DNA of 64,000 nucleotides, taken from positions 87,852,529 to 87,916,528 of the forward strand of contig CM043959.1 of NCBI GenBank assembly GCA_014529385.2. The letters are read 5' to 3'. Shown here one piece after another: positions 13,701 to 26,700 of this stretch; position 1 is the first letter of the stretch, and every line of letters starts with the position of its first letter. The stretch comes from Adiantum capillus-veneris. Lineage: Eukaryota; Streptophyta; Polypodiopsida; Polypodiales; Pteridaceae. The notes under the pieces were generated by a model. That model worked only from the letters and a program-made list of their open reading frames with translations, made no database searches and had not been told where the DNA came from. The translations under genes and the position numbers were made by a program.

Positions 13701-14622
13701 ATTTTTTGACCTGAAACCTGCACCAAAAAATTAGGGTTAGGTTTATTCCATAGGGTCGTAGCCGAGCACAACATGGTCCATCAGCTCTTGTACAAACAAT
13801 GTTTCTCTGGCGGTGATAGAAGTCTCAAGATAGCAATCGTACTCGACCTCCAAGGTCATCTGATCGTGAAGAGACATCTACTGGGAGATGTCGTGAAATT
13901 TCAAGATATAATCTGCTAGGGTTTCCATGACAAGCATTTTTTGAATAGAACCAGTTTGTATTCATAGGACCAAGCAGGGTCCATATTACCAAATTATGTA
14001 CATTGCCTTGCAAAATATATCTCAAGAGCAATGGCTTTTTAGCTTTCTTGCGTCAGTGCGAACAATTCACGGCATCATTGCATCCTTAAAACATCAGACA
14101 AACATAGCGACTCAACTGCAACCCTGAGCTTCGCTAGACACACACGTCGAGAACACAAATAAACTTACATCGATTCTTTAAAGCTATTTTGTACACTGCT
14201 CTTTCGTTATGGGATGTCCCATCAACGTATATACTCTTATCATTTCAGGATACCCCACTCTGTGAGAAGTTGCACTCCGAAGAAAGATGTCAGAAACCAT
14301 ATAACTTCGGGCAAAATTTGCTTGCCAAGTACTTGGAGTATGCTGCTTGGTAGCTATCAACATCTGCATGGCCCTGCCTCTGAGAAAAGCAGTGACTCGA
14401 AACAAATCTTGGATCCTTCTTTTACAAGTGATCTTAATGGCTTATGCCTTGTAAGACATGAGCAGTTTGCTCTGTCCGCTATTTCGTAGGACCGGTATGC
14501 TTTTAGAAAAGTACACGACTGATGCTCTGATACCACTGTCACAAGACGGGCACCACGTGCCAATAGAAAAGAAAAGACTGAACAAACTTTTAACACTTAT
14601 AACAACTGTTTAATAACAACTG

Positions 14623-14707
<85 letters not shown>

Positions 14708-17700
14708 GACACGCGACATAGAGTGGCGGAATTCCACCCCAGAGAGTATTGGCCCCAAACCTTGGCGCCCCTTTCGGTATTTCTTTATATTATTGCATAT
14801 TCACAAAGTACAACAGTCGGGGAGCACCTCCTTTGCAATCTGCGCACTGAAGAGTGCTAGAGAGGGCCCCTAAGGCTCATATTTAAAGGCCTAAAGCTTA
14901 AAAGCATCAAATATGAAAAGCTGACCCCAAAAAATCACTTTCCTAAAATTTCGGGATTTCCCTAAAAATCCGTCGCGAATTCCGAAACGTCCGTACAGGT
15001 GCAACATCATCATATTTTGATGTGCAAAGTCTTTTGAGTGTGTTCTGCTTTATTTTTAATGCCTTTATGTCACTTGGGCCCCATTGGATGGGGTCCCGTA
15101 AGTTGGTGGGAACTCTTCTTTAAAAATAGGCCACTCATCAAGACTTTGTAAGTCTGTAAATCTTCTTCTTCTTCTTATTCTGCTGCTTCTTTTTAGGGTT
15201 TTGGCTTCTCGACCGGAATCTGTAGGTTGGCTCCGTTCTTTAGTGGCTTTGACATGTCAGCGATTTGTTACAGACTAATCATGCGCACACATAATACTTC
15301 CTGTGGGGGTTCTTGGGACCTCGACTTGAGAGCCAAGATCGATTCTTCGTGACTGATTGAATCTGCAATGAGGCTAGCTTCACTAGATAAAGTATCAACT
15401 AAAACATCATCCTTGTGAACAATCACATCTTTATCATGCAATTCATCATGCTCGTGAATAATCACATCTTGATCATATAAATCATGTGTGTCGTGCTTCG
15501 GAGAAGAAAGAACTGAGAGAGTCTCCTTCTCTTGATTCTTTTCAATCTGCGCCTGCACATTAGAAAATAGTAGGATTAACTCTTGCATGTGTTGGTCTCT
15601 ATGTGATTCACGCTCTAACTCCAAGGCCGCTTGTCTATCTTCGGCCGCCAAGCGCGCTTGCTCGCGCTCACGCTCCAAGGCTACCCTTTTGGCTTCGGCC
15701 GCCAAGCGCGCTTGCTCGCGCTCACGCTCACGCTCCAAGGCTACCCTTCTGGCTTCGGCCGCCAAGTGCGCTTGCTCGCGCTCACGCTCTAAGGCTGCCA
15801 TTCTTTCTTTGTGTTTACGAACCAATTCTACCCTTCTTTCTTCGCGCCACGCTTCTTGTTGTCTCATGATGTCCATCATCGTCTTGACCAAAGCCTCCAT
15901 AGGATTTGGTGCAATCCTTGGCGTAGATGGGGAGGGTTAGGAAAACCTCCTGGTGGGGAAAATTCTTCTTCGCCACTTCCATGCTCATCACCTCCATGCG
16001 AAGTATCCATTCCGCTTAGGGTAATGACCATACTCTGAAGTCTTGGGTTCTTAAGCTCACGAGGAACTTGGGTTCTTGTGGTTTTTGGGTTCTTGAGGGT
16101 CTTGAGTTCTTGAGGTTCTTCTTTAGCTTGCAATTTGTGTTAGAGAAGGATCTTCTCTTACCCGAGCTTTACACTTCCTTGCGGGCGCATCCCTTCGCGG
16201 CCTTGCACTCACACCAAGGTTGCTTTTTCCCGCCTCATGTCGATCGGTCGACTGCTAAGTGCACGGTCTGCTCTCAATGAGTGAAAAGAGAAACAAGGGG
16301 AGTGTTAGCTGCAGCGGAATGAATGTTGTATTTTCTCAAGATTAGTGATCTTTATTGCTCAAGGTTCCTTTTAGTTCTTAGGGAAAGAGAGAGCTTTCCG
16401 TCTTGTAGAGTATTGTGATCACGAACAAAGTGAGTGGATTGTGCGTGCAAGTGAATGAGACCGAGAGAAGGAGAGAGAAGAGATACGAAACCCGAGAGGT
16501 TGTAAAACCCTCCTCCGAAGGCCCCACTCTCGTCGGCGAGGGTGGTCTATTCTTTGATTGCAGAAAGGTGTACAATGTGTATGCAATGGACTATGCAACT
16601 TGGTCTATGCCGATGACGACGACGACGATGGCTGAAATTTGAGATCTTCTAATCGCTGAATTTCGGGACTGTTTCGGTGGCTGAAAATGACTGTTTTGGC
16701 TGCGTTTTGTCGGGCTAAACTTGGGGGTTCATCTGCAACAGAATGGGGGAAATCTGCTAATGTTCTGCTGCTGAAAACCTGCGTTTTCCAATGGCTGAAA
16801 ACTGCAGATCTGCTGGCGTTTTTGATGGGCTGAAAAACGCTGAAAAAGGCTGAAGTTGCTGTAAAAATGCTGAGGCTGCAGATGTTCTCCTTGCCAAAAA
16901 AATGCTACAAACTTCTGAATTCCTGCTTGCTTCCCTAGTGTTAGTGTTTGATGAAAAACGTTGAGAGTTGCTGATGTCTTGTTGATGCTTAACGATCCCA
17001 AAACGCTTAGGTTGAGGGTGGTTGTCGCGGGAACATGCCAGGCCAATGGACTTGATGGCGTTGATGTTGCTATGGGAGAAAAACGCCAAGGGAGGTATGG
17101 TGATGGGTCATAAGGGGGGGTACTGCTGAGAAGTTGCCTGTTGAGCGGGAAGCTCCTGCTGCCTCTTCTGCCAGAAAGTGTGAACTTTGGTTTGCTTATA
17201 TATTAACTTAGCAAAATTGCCCTACCTACTTTTATAGGAAAGTCACTTAAAAATAATAAGTGAAAATACCAATAAATAGGAAAATAGGCTAAATGCACTG
17301 GAAAATTCCCCTAACTGATGCTAATGGATTGTGATGGGAATTTCGATGATTATGCTGTGTGCAACCGGAGGAAATGCATCTATGCTAAGTGACTGGGCAT
17401 GCACGGTCTATGAATAGACTCACAAAAGTGCCAGATCACTGCTAATCTAACTTGATCGGACTGACTGAACCCTGTTGTGGTATAGCTTGTCCACGGACAC
17501 ATAGGGTTGGGATGTGTCACGTGACATCCCCTCCTTTTCAAAGTGAGGTACTGGTACTGAACTGTATGGCGTCGAGGGAGATCGCCAATAGCATCAAGAA
17601 TCCTGAAAGGGACTCTTCGTCGGCCCACTATGATGTGTGGGTCGCGTGGTACTTGAACTTCATAAAGGTCTGCAACGCTTGCTTCTTTGGGCCGCGTTGA

Positions 17701-20700
17701 AAGCAACTCAAAGTCTTCTGTGGCTCCTTTGATGCTTCAACTTCGTCTAGAATCCTGCTTCTTTCGTCTTCAAGAATCTCCATGGCTGAAAATTCCTGAA
17801 ACAATCTCCAACACAAAACCATGAACATACCCATTCCATGTAAAGTGAAGGAAAAAAATCTTGTCTTCTCTAAAGACTGTGGATGCAATGTAGATGAACA
17901 AATAGACGGAGTGACAACCCGTTCATCAAACATATGCAAACAATGAGATCGAATCTTTTTTGTTTGATCAAAATCAATCAACTGTGGCAAATCACAATGG
18001 AAATGCCTATGCTTGGTGCTCATACAATCATGTGATCTTTCGGAAACTGTGTCATGCCACGGAAGAAACATGCAGTGCGACTTCCTTACTTACAAACTTT
18101 TCAACTTTTCATGAACAATCCGCATACATTCGTGCTCATCCATGAGAGAAATGTGCTCAACATACAACATGTCATGCCTAGGAAAAGGGATCACATAACG
18201 ATGCTGACTAAAATACAGGAAACCTTCACGAATGAAACACTCGAACAATGCGTGCTTATCAATCATGCGAACACATAATACTTCCTGTAAGGGTTCTTTG
18301 GACCAACGCTCGAGAGCCAAGATCGCTTCTTCGGGATCTATCGAATCTTCTTGTGGGGGATCTGTGGACCTCGACTCGAAAGCCAAGATCGATTCTTGGT
18401 GCTTGATCGAATCTACAAGAGGTTAGCTTCGCTAGAAAAAGCATCAACTAACACATCATCCTTGTGAACAATCACATCTTCTTCGTGCAACTCATCATAC
18501 TTGTGAGAAATCACATCTTGATCATGCAAATCATCATGCTTGTCATTGTCATCCAAATCATTATGCAAATCATTGGCATCCAAATCATCATGCTTCTCAT
18601 CATCATGCAAATCATTATCAATCAAATCATCATCATGCTTCACATAATCATGCAAATCCTGTGTATCCTGCTTTGGAGAAGAAGAGACGGAGATAGTCTC
18701 CTTTCCGTAACTCTGTGCAAAGTACGCCTGTACTTGAGAAAAAAGTCGCAAGAACTCTTTGTTTTGTTGGGCGCACCCCTTGGCGGCCTTGTGGAACACC
18801 AAGGGAAACATCCATGAGAGAAACGTGCTCAACATCCATGAGAGTAACGTGAGAGAAACGTCCTTTTCTGCGGGCGCACCCCTTGGCGGCCTTGCGCTCA
18901 CACCAAGGTTGCTTTTTCCCACCTCACGTCGATTGGCCGGACGCTAAGTGCACGGTCCACTCTCAATGAGTGAATAGAGACACAAGGGGAGGCTGGACAA
19001 GCCCTTCTTTCTTGGGATTCCTTTCACTCTTCAACAAAACACGATTAGGAATCGCCACGCCCAAGTAAACTTGGGTTCGTGCGATCACAACAAGCAAATT
19101 TTTTTTTTTTGTGTGGTTCTTGTGGTTCTTTCCTTGAGTAATGCAGAACACTTCCAAAGCTCTGATACCAATGTTAGGTGCAACGGAATGAATGTTGTAT
19201 TTTCTCAAGATTAGTGATCTTTATTGCTCAAGGTTCCTTTTAGTTCTTAGGGAAAGAGAGAGCTTTCCGTCTTGTAGAGTACTGTGATCACGAACAAAGT
19301 GAGTGGATTGTGCGTGCAAGTGAATGAGACCGAGAGAAGGAGAGAGAAGAGATACGAAACCCGAGAGGTTGTAAAACCCTCCTCCGAAGGCCCCACTCTC
19401 GTCGGCGAGAGTGGTCTATTCTTTGATTGCAGAAAGGTGTACAATGCGTATGCAATGGACTATGCAACTTGGCCTATGCCGATGACGACGACGACGATGG
19501 CTGAAATCTGAGATCTTCTAATCGTTGAATTTCGGGACTGTTTCGGTGGCTGAAAATGACTGTTTTGGCTGCGTTTTGTTGGGCTAAACTTGGGGGTTCA
19601 TCTGCAACTGAATGGGGGAAATCTGCTAATGTTCTGCTGCTGAAAACCTGCGTTTTCCAGTGGCTGAAAACTGCCGAGCTGCTGGCGTTTTTGATGGGCT
19701 GAAAAACGCTGAAAAAGGCTGAAGTTGCTGTAAAAATGCTGAGGCTGCAGATGTTCTCCTTGCCAAAAAAACGCTACAAACTGCTGAATTCCTGCTTGCT
19801 TCCCTAGCGTTAGTGTTTGATGAAAAACGTTGAGAGTTGCTGATGTCTTGTTGATGCTTAACGATCCCAAAACGCTTAGGTTGAGGGTGGTTGTCGCGGG
19901 AACATGCCAGGCCAATGGACTTGATGGCGCTGATGTTGCTATGGGAGAAAAACGCCAAGGGAGGTATGGCGATGGGTCATAACGGGGGGTATTGCTGAGA
20001 AGTTGCCTGTTGAGCGGGAAGCTCTTGCTGCCTCTTCTGCCAGAAAGTGTGAACTTTGGTTTGCTTATATATTAACTTAGCAAAATTGCCCTACCTACTT
20101 TTGTAGGAAAGTCACTTAAAAATAATAAGTGAAAATACCAATAAATAGGAAAATAGGCTAAATGCACTGGAAAATTCCCCTAACTGATGCTAATGGATTG
20201 TGATGGGAATTCCGATGATCATGCTGTGTGCAACCGGAGGATATGCATCTATGCTAAGTGACTGGGCATGCACGGTCTATGAATAGACTCACAAAAGTGC
20301 CAGATCACTGCTAATCTAACTTGATCGGACTGACTGAACCCTGTTGTGGTATAGCTTGTCCACGGACACATAGGGCTGGGATGTGTCACGTGACAGGGAG
20401 GTAGGACAAGCCCTTCTTTCTTGGGTTTATTGTCACTCTTCAAAAACACGATTAGGAATCGACATGCCCAAGTGGACTTGGGTTACGTGCGACTGTAACA
20501 AGCCAAAAAAAAATGTGGTTCTTTCCTTGAGTGACACAGAACAGTGCCAAAGCTCTGATACCAATGTAAGGTGTAGCGGATGTGAATGTTGAACTTTGCT
20601 CAAGATGAGTGCTCCGAACCGTGCTCAGGGTTCCTTTTACTTACGGAAGGGAGAGCCTTTTGTTCCTTTAATGAGAGTGCAGATGATCACAAACAAAGTG

Positions 20701-23700
20701 GATGAACACTGTGAATGAAGGTACTGAGACTGAGAGATAGAGAGAAGAATACGACACCAGAATGTTGTCAAACCCTCCTCCGAAGGCCCCACTCTCTATG
20801 GCGAGAGCGGTCTACTATTGATTGCACAAATCTCTACAATGCAATGGACTTGCTGACGATGAGGTCGACGACGATGAGGACGACGACGAGACGGATTGAA
20901 ATCTGAAAACGCTAATGGCTGAAATCTGCAAATCTTGTATCCGCTGAATTCTGACTCTAGGTCGATGATGACGACAACACGATGACGACGCGTTGAAAAC
21001 GCCAATGCTGAAATCTGCGTTTTCCGGGCTGAATCTGCAAACTTTGGCTGATCTAATTAAACGGTGAGGATGTGCTGCGGGAAGGTGACTCGTTAGATCT
21101 GCGAGGTTTGGGGGACTGTTCTACGGTGTCTATATGTAGAAAATTGGAAACGCTGATGCTAATGGTACTTTTGCTCGCAGAGAATTTGCAACACGTTGGT
21201 GTAGGTCTGCAAATGCAAAAACGCTAGGCCTGATCTGTTGTATCTGCTAACGCTAGGGCTGATTTGTCGCGGGGGAAACGATGCGGTGAAGATCTGCTGT
21301 TGCAAGGTCCATGTCCCGATGTCGTAAGGCTGAAATCTGCAAAATGCTAGAGCTTGAGGCTGATCCAAAAACGCTAGGGCAGATTTGGCGTCTGTTGGGG
21401 GGTCTTGCTGAGAAGGTGCATTGTCGGACGCTGGATCCCTGTTGCCTCTTCTTCCAAAAAGTGCTAGCGCTACGTTTTCTTATATATTGACTTACAAAGT
21501 TTGCCCTACCCAGTTTCCCAACAAAGTCACTTATTAATAATAAGTGAAAAATGGCTAAAATAGGTGTGTGCACTGTAAAAATGCTCCTGGTGGGTTCTGA
21601 TGGTAATCTGATGATCATGCTGTGTGCAACCAGAGGATATGCATCTACTCTTAAGTGCCTAGACATGCACGGTCTACGAACAGACTCACAAAAGTGCCAG
21701 AACACTTCCTAATCTAGGCTAACTGAACTGAACTGAACCCTAGTCATGAAGTAGCTTGTCCATGTACGCATAGGGTTAGATGTGGACGTGACATTGTATT
21801 TTTGGATGCGGTCCAAAATGGGGATAGATGGTCAGAAGACTAGTGAGAGCCCAAACGGGAGCATCTCCTAAAAATTAGGGAACTGCTATTTTGGGCCATG
21901 AAATCTGTTCGCGTCATTACCTTCGGAATGACAGGGGAAACATTTTAGAAATCTGTCGCAAAGTCAACTGGGCAACTAGTCGGGAGATTTTTAAGCAAAA
22001 ATCCCAAAACGGGAAAATGCTTGTAAATGTGTCAAGTGGCGCACTTTCCTCATGCAAGAAGAAGTGGCGCTGAATTTCTAGCTGGGAGGCTCATTTGCAA
22101 CCTCTTGCCACAGGTTAAGAGTTATTGTGTGCAAGCTTTCTTTCTCATGTACAATGTAGTGCAAGAAGTGTGTCCTACACACTCCACTGCTCTCTCTCGC
22201 CCCTACATGTAGTAATTGATGCCCCGCAAGAGGGCTCTTCATTTGACTCTTGTACAACTGTGTGGTTATATGCGTTTTTGCTAAGGCAAGAGCCTCTTTG
22301 AGCAGTAACAGGAGTAGCTAGGCAATAGCGAGGGTGATAACCTTACCGTACAGGTGCGTTTTTAGCACTGGTTATGCGTTGTATTTTGACTGTTTTTCAG
22401 CCATACGAACGCCAGAACCATTGGGAACAGTGCCCCACTGATAGAGGACTGTTCGGGAGACTGTTTAGGGCTGAAAACATGGCAAAAACCAGTAATACAG
22501 CGATCTGAATTTACTGTTTTTGGACAGAAATCAGAGGGTTTATGTCAGTGGAAGCGAGTTCCAGCAGGGGAATTGGTTTCGGGCAAGTTTTGGGGCTGTT
22601 ATGTTACAGAAATTTTGCCAGAAGAGGTGGTATCTAGCTGGATACAGGCAAAGAATTCAGAGGGCTCTTCTTTGTAATTACCCTCTTAAATAATAAAGAA
22701 ATACAAAAAGGGGCGCCAATTTTGGGGCCTACAAGTGGTCGGCGTCTGCTCGGGGCATTCTAGCTTTCGAGCCGTGTGTGTGCTTAAGTGTTAATTCCCG
22801 TCGCAGGTTACCTTTGTAAAGTACTGTGTATGTGTCTAAAGTAAAGAATTTCAGGTGAAAGCCAAAGCCTACCGTCCCACGGACCGGTTTCAAGGTTGCG
22901 TTGCCACAATCACTTTTTCCTCAAGAAGTGAGTCTTGGTTGTTTTGGGCAAAGACAGAGTATAGGAATGCAGGATTACACTATGGCCGACAAAGGGAAGG
23001 GCATTATGGAAGAGGGCTCCTCTTCGAAGGACAAACAGGAAGTTCCTATGGTGTTTGAGATTGGCGAGAGTTCACGGCCACGCTCGTGTATACCTCCTGT
23101 TGATGTAAATGTCCCTCCAGTACAAGGCTTTATGACTGGGCAACTTGAGGATGATGCGTTCAGGACTCGGTTAGTTGCCGTGGTGAATGTGTTTTCGCAA
23201 CTGGTGCAGAGCCCAGGTTTATTGAGTTCTTGTAAGCGCCACTAGTGCTACAACAAAATAGGCAACCTACACTGCGAACTGAGCTTGTTGAAGATCAAGC
23301 CCAAGTACTTCATGCGTCTTAGCAGGATAGGGGACACTCGCATGTTGCGGAGTCAGGGGCTCCAAAACAGGTTCCTCCTGTCCTTGAATAGGTGGTTAGG
23401 ACGCCTATTTCATAGGCTATGCCAGTTCAGCCCGCCACCTTTCAGAGCTCACATGCTGTCTTGAATGGACAGGGAACTGGTTACCAGGCTATGCATCCAG
23501 TTTTTCCACCACCCACGGTACATCCTGGGTATTTCGGGGGTGGATCTGTGTTCTAGAGTATGACTGGTTATGCGCCTAGAAGCCAGCCGTATATGCCAGG
23601 AACAATGTTGGGTTGTATTCAAGGCATGATGCCAAACCCCATGTATGGTAGCATCGGCATGTAGCAAGGTTTTCAGAGCAACTAGGGCCAGTTTGGGGTG

Positions 23701-26700
23701 CCACAGGGTCATTTTGGCATGGCTGGTTTTTTTGGACATCAGCCAGAGATGGCACCTCTAATGCAAAATGTTAATGGCCAAGATGTGCTGAAGATGCCTA
23801 CTACAATGCCCATGTTGCAGACAATTCCTTATGACAATTTGGGGGCACTGGAAAAGCCGAAAGCTTACAAAGAAGGTGGTGCAGCTGTAAAGTTCAGCAC
23901 TTTTAGTGGCTTCAAGGATAAAGCAAAGGCTCTCACTTTCCTCCAACAGTTTGATACAACTTATGGAGAAGATAATTTTACAGAGGCCTCTAAGGTCAGG
24001 AAAGCTGCCACTTTCTTGAAAGACAATGTGCTTACATGGTGGATGACATTGTTAATGCAAGGATAGGCACCCGCCACTCAAGGTGGTACCAAACGTATTG
24101 TACGTGGCGTATATGTACGTACTGTACGTTGTTCCATACAGGAAAAGTTCTTATGTACGTAAAAATACGTACTCTTGTAAAAAAAATGCAAAGTACTAAA
24201 TTTTCTAGGACATTTCCAATAAAAAACAAGGGAGAAGCCAACAACTTATAGAGACATTCAAACAAGACAACCACATAATGTGTAATTATTGCAAGAGACT
24301 TGGATTTTTATTTTAAATCAGCACCGTACGGGCTTCCACCCTCCCTCCCCCAAAAAAAAAAAAAAAAAAAAACCGGCGTACGGATCGTTCCGTACGATAC
24401 TGATCCGTACAGAACGTCCGTACGGTACGGAACCGATCTGTACGTACGTTTTGATCCAACCTTACCGCCACTTGGGTCTACTTCAAGCAAATGTTTGCAT
24501 CTACTTGGCTGTCAAATGAATTTGAAGTCAACGTCATGACAGATTGGCACCAGCTTACTTTGGCCACATGCAAGAGCTTGCTGGAGTACAATCGGAGGTT
24601 GTAAAGCATTCACCTCAGTGATCTCCTACAGAATTGTGCCATTGACAGAGCAGATAGAGAAGTACTGTTGTGGGTTGCCTAAAGGGCTTCGGGCTACCCT
24701 CACCTAGCTCATGGAAGTTGCTAATACTGGTCTTGCCTTGTTGAAAGGAGAGGACAATGGGTTTCCGAGCAACGAGGAAGGAGGGTAGCAAAAGAAAATT
24801 TCAGCGAAGAAGCCCTTTGTGAAAACGGCTCTTGATGCGTCAAAGAGGTCAGAAAAGGCCACCAAAGATAAGGATTCAACCGGGACTTTTGGAGCGCAGG
24901 CAAAGAAATAGAAAAGGAAGCCTTTTGTGCGTAAGTCGCTCGAGGAAAAGAAGGTCTTAATGGCTGAAAATAAATGCTTTATATGCGAGCAGCCTGGTTA
25001 CTTTGCTACCAATTGTCCACAAAGAAAAATACCAGCTTACTCAGATGATAAAGAGGACGAGAAAGGCAAGAAGCCTAAACCCACGGCAGGTTTGGTGCCA
25101 GATATGGTGGGTGACAAGCCTAATACAGATGCCAGCGAGTGATGCAGAGCATGGGGTAAGTTAGAGATCAGACGGCACTCATCTTCTTTGATGCAGGTGC
25201 CAAAGCAAACTTTATCTCACCAGAGTTAGCTAGGAAGCTGGGCATCAGAGCTGAAGAGATGGGGTACACAGCACAGGCAGGGTTGGCATGTCTTGGCCAC
25301 TCAGAGTGTGTTACTCCCATTATTGGAAAGATGCGTCTGCATATTCAGTCATATGTAGACAAAAGAATTTTATATCATGCCATTGGAAGGGTGTGATGCG
25401 CTACTTGTAAATCCGTGGATGTTCAGAGTACATGGCGTGCTGGATGCCTTCGGCAAGACGATCACCCTTCAGTATAGGGGCAAAACCCATGTTTTGGATG
25501 TAAAGCCAAAGGGGAGTTTGGCCCTATTGTATCTGCTTCGGTTAATCTTTCTGTGTACTTGATTTTTGCACGTGATGTCTCAAATAATTGTCAGTCAAAT
25601 TTATCTGTGTTAGATAAAGAAAGGTCAGCATTTTTGCAAGAGTTCAGTGACTGTTTTTCTGATTCATTACCGTCGCAATTGCCCCAGAGAGACCTGAGAA
25701 TCATCGGATAGATTTGGTGCCAGGGTGTAGCCCACCAAATAGACCGCCCTAAAGGGTTAGTGGGGCGCAACAGAAAGAGATTATGGGCAAGGTTGAGGAG
25801 TTATTAGAGAAGGGACTGATTCAGCCTAGTTCTTCACCCTTTTGCTCCCTAGAGCTCCTAGTGCAGAAAAAGGATGGCTCATAGTGCATGTGTATTGATT
25901 ACCGTGCGTTGAATAAGAATACCATCAAGAATAGGTCTCCTATTCCTAGGATTGATGATATTCTCGATCGTTTAGAGGGTGCTGCAATTTTCAGCAAGAT
26001 AGACCTTAAGAGTGGGTACCATCAGATTCGTATAAGGCCAGAGGATGTGCACAAGACTGCGTTTAGAACGACATTTGGTCTTTATGAGTTCTTAGTGATA
26101 CCGTTTGGTCTAACAAATGCTCCTGCCACATTCAACAGGATGATGGACCGGATTCTCCGCTCGCATGAACAGTTGTTGGGACATTCTTCGATGACATGAT
26201 AGTCTATTCAAAGAATGAAGAGGAGCATAGGCATCACTTGACCATTGTGTTCGAAGAGGTACGCAGTCACAGGCTACTTGTCAATCCTAAGAAAAGTGGA
26301 TTCTTCCTGGAAGAGATCCACTTTCTTGGCCCCATAGTCTCAAAGAATGGTGTCAGAATGGATCTTGCAAAGGTCGAAGCTATCAAGACATGGCCAGACT
26401 TGAAGACTGTGCACCATGTCAAAAGCTTCTTGGGATTGTGTTCCTACTATAGAAGGTTTATCAGGAATTTTGCAAAGATAGCATCACCTCTTCATGCTTT
26501 GCAAAAGAAAGAGGTCACTTTCTACTATAGAAGGTTTATCAGGAATTTTGCAAAGATAGCATCACCTCTTCATGCTTTGCAAAAGAAAGAGGTCACTTTC
26601 AGATGGACTCAAAAAGAGATTTCAGCTTTTAGTCTCTTGAAGGAAAAGTTGACTTCAGATCCGGTTATTGTTTTGCCAGATCTCAGGAAGTCATTTGTGG

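Larger units (their letters stand above)
12709..14536 (-). mobile_element. Internal region of a minus-strand LTR element, apparently non-coding, with repeated hairpins
   Basis: Lies between a polypurine tract (minus, 12709-12720) and a PBS (minus, 14524-14535). No gag or pol frame is seen. At 12836-12925 about three copies of a ~37-bp unit (TTTTGATCAAGGAGTTAGC) occur. At 13139-13481 five modules begin CTCCCGC or similar and end GGGAG or similar. Weak minus ORFs here merely cross the repeats. Confidence 0.5.
16303..20395 (-). mobile_element. Complete non-autonomous LTR retrotransposon, 4.1 kb, minus strand
   Basis: Two 1224-bp LTRs (16303-17526 and 19172-20395) with TG...CA ends enclose 1645 bp. 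By eye they differ at roughly 27 positions (about 98% identity), mostly C/T or G/A. PBS, polypurine tract and a GGGAG duplication are all present. The interior encodes a gag-like N-terminal fragment and a chromodomain-like C-terminus but no protease, RT, RNase H or integrase, so it would need enzymes in trans. It sits in the leader of a related element whose uninterrupted sequence resumes at 20401. Confidence 0.9.
22982..25143 (+). pseudogene. gag of Ty3/gypsy element I, interrupted by stops and an insertion
   Basis: Starts [20 protein letters not shown]. After several stops the conserved retrotransposon gag domain is read at 23698-24060 ([29 protein letters not shown]). A 386-bp hAT-like insertion at 24079-24464 interrupts it, and the domain resumes with [17 protein letters not shown]. 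The zinc knuckle (24975-25028) reads [14 protein letters not shown], with the metal-binding His replaced by Tyr. Premature stops throughout mean it is dead. Confidence 0.8.

Noticed and set aside
15587-15940. Plus-strand ORF rich in Arg/Ser/Ala
   Set aside because: Shadow of the GC-rich repeat that codes the minus-strand coiled coil.
16729-17089. Minus ORFs of 105 and 110 codons in the LTR, repeated at 19598-19958
   Set aside because: Conserved only because the two LTRs are copies; overlapping frames, no motif, in the middle of an LTR.
24308-24490. Minus ORF with a Phe run and [14 protein letters not shown] repeats
   Set aside because: Translation of the A run and TACG repeats of the hAT derivative.
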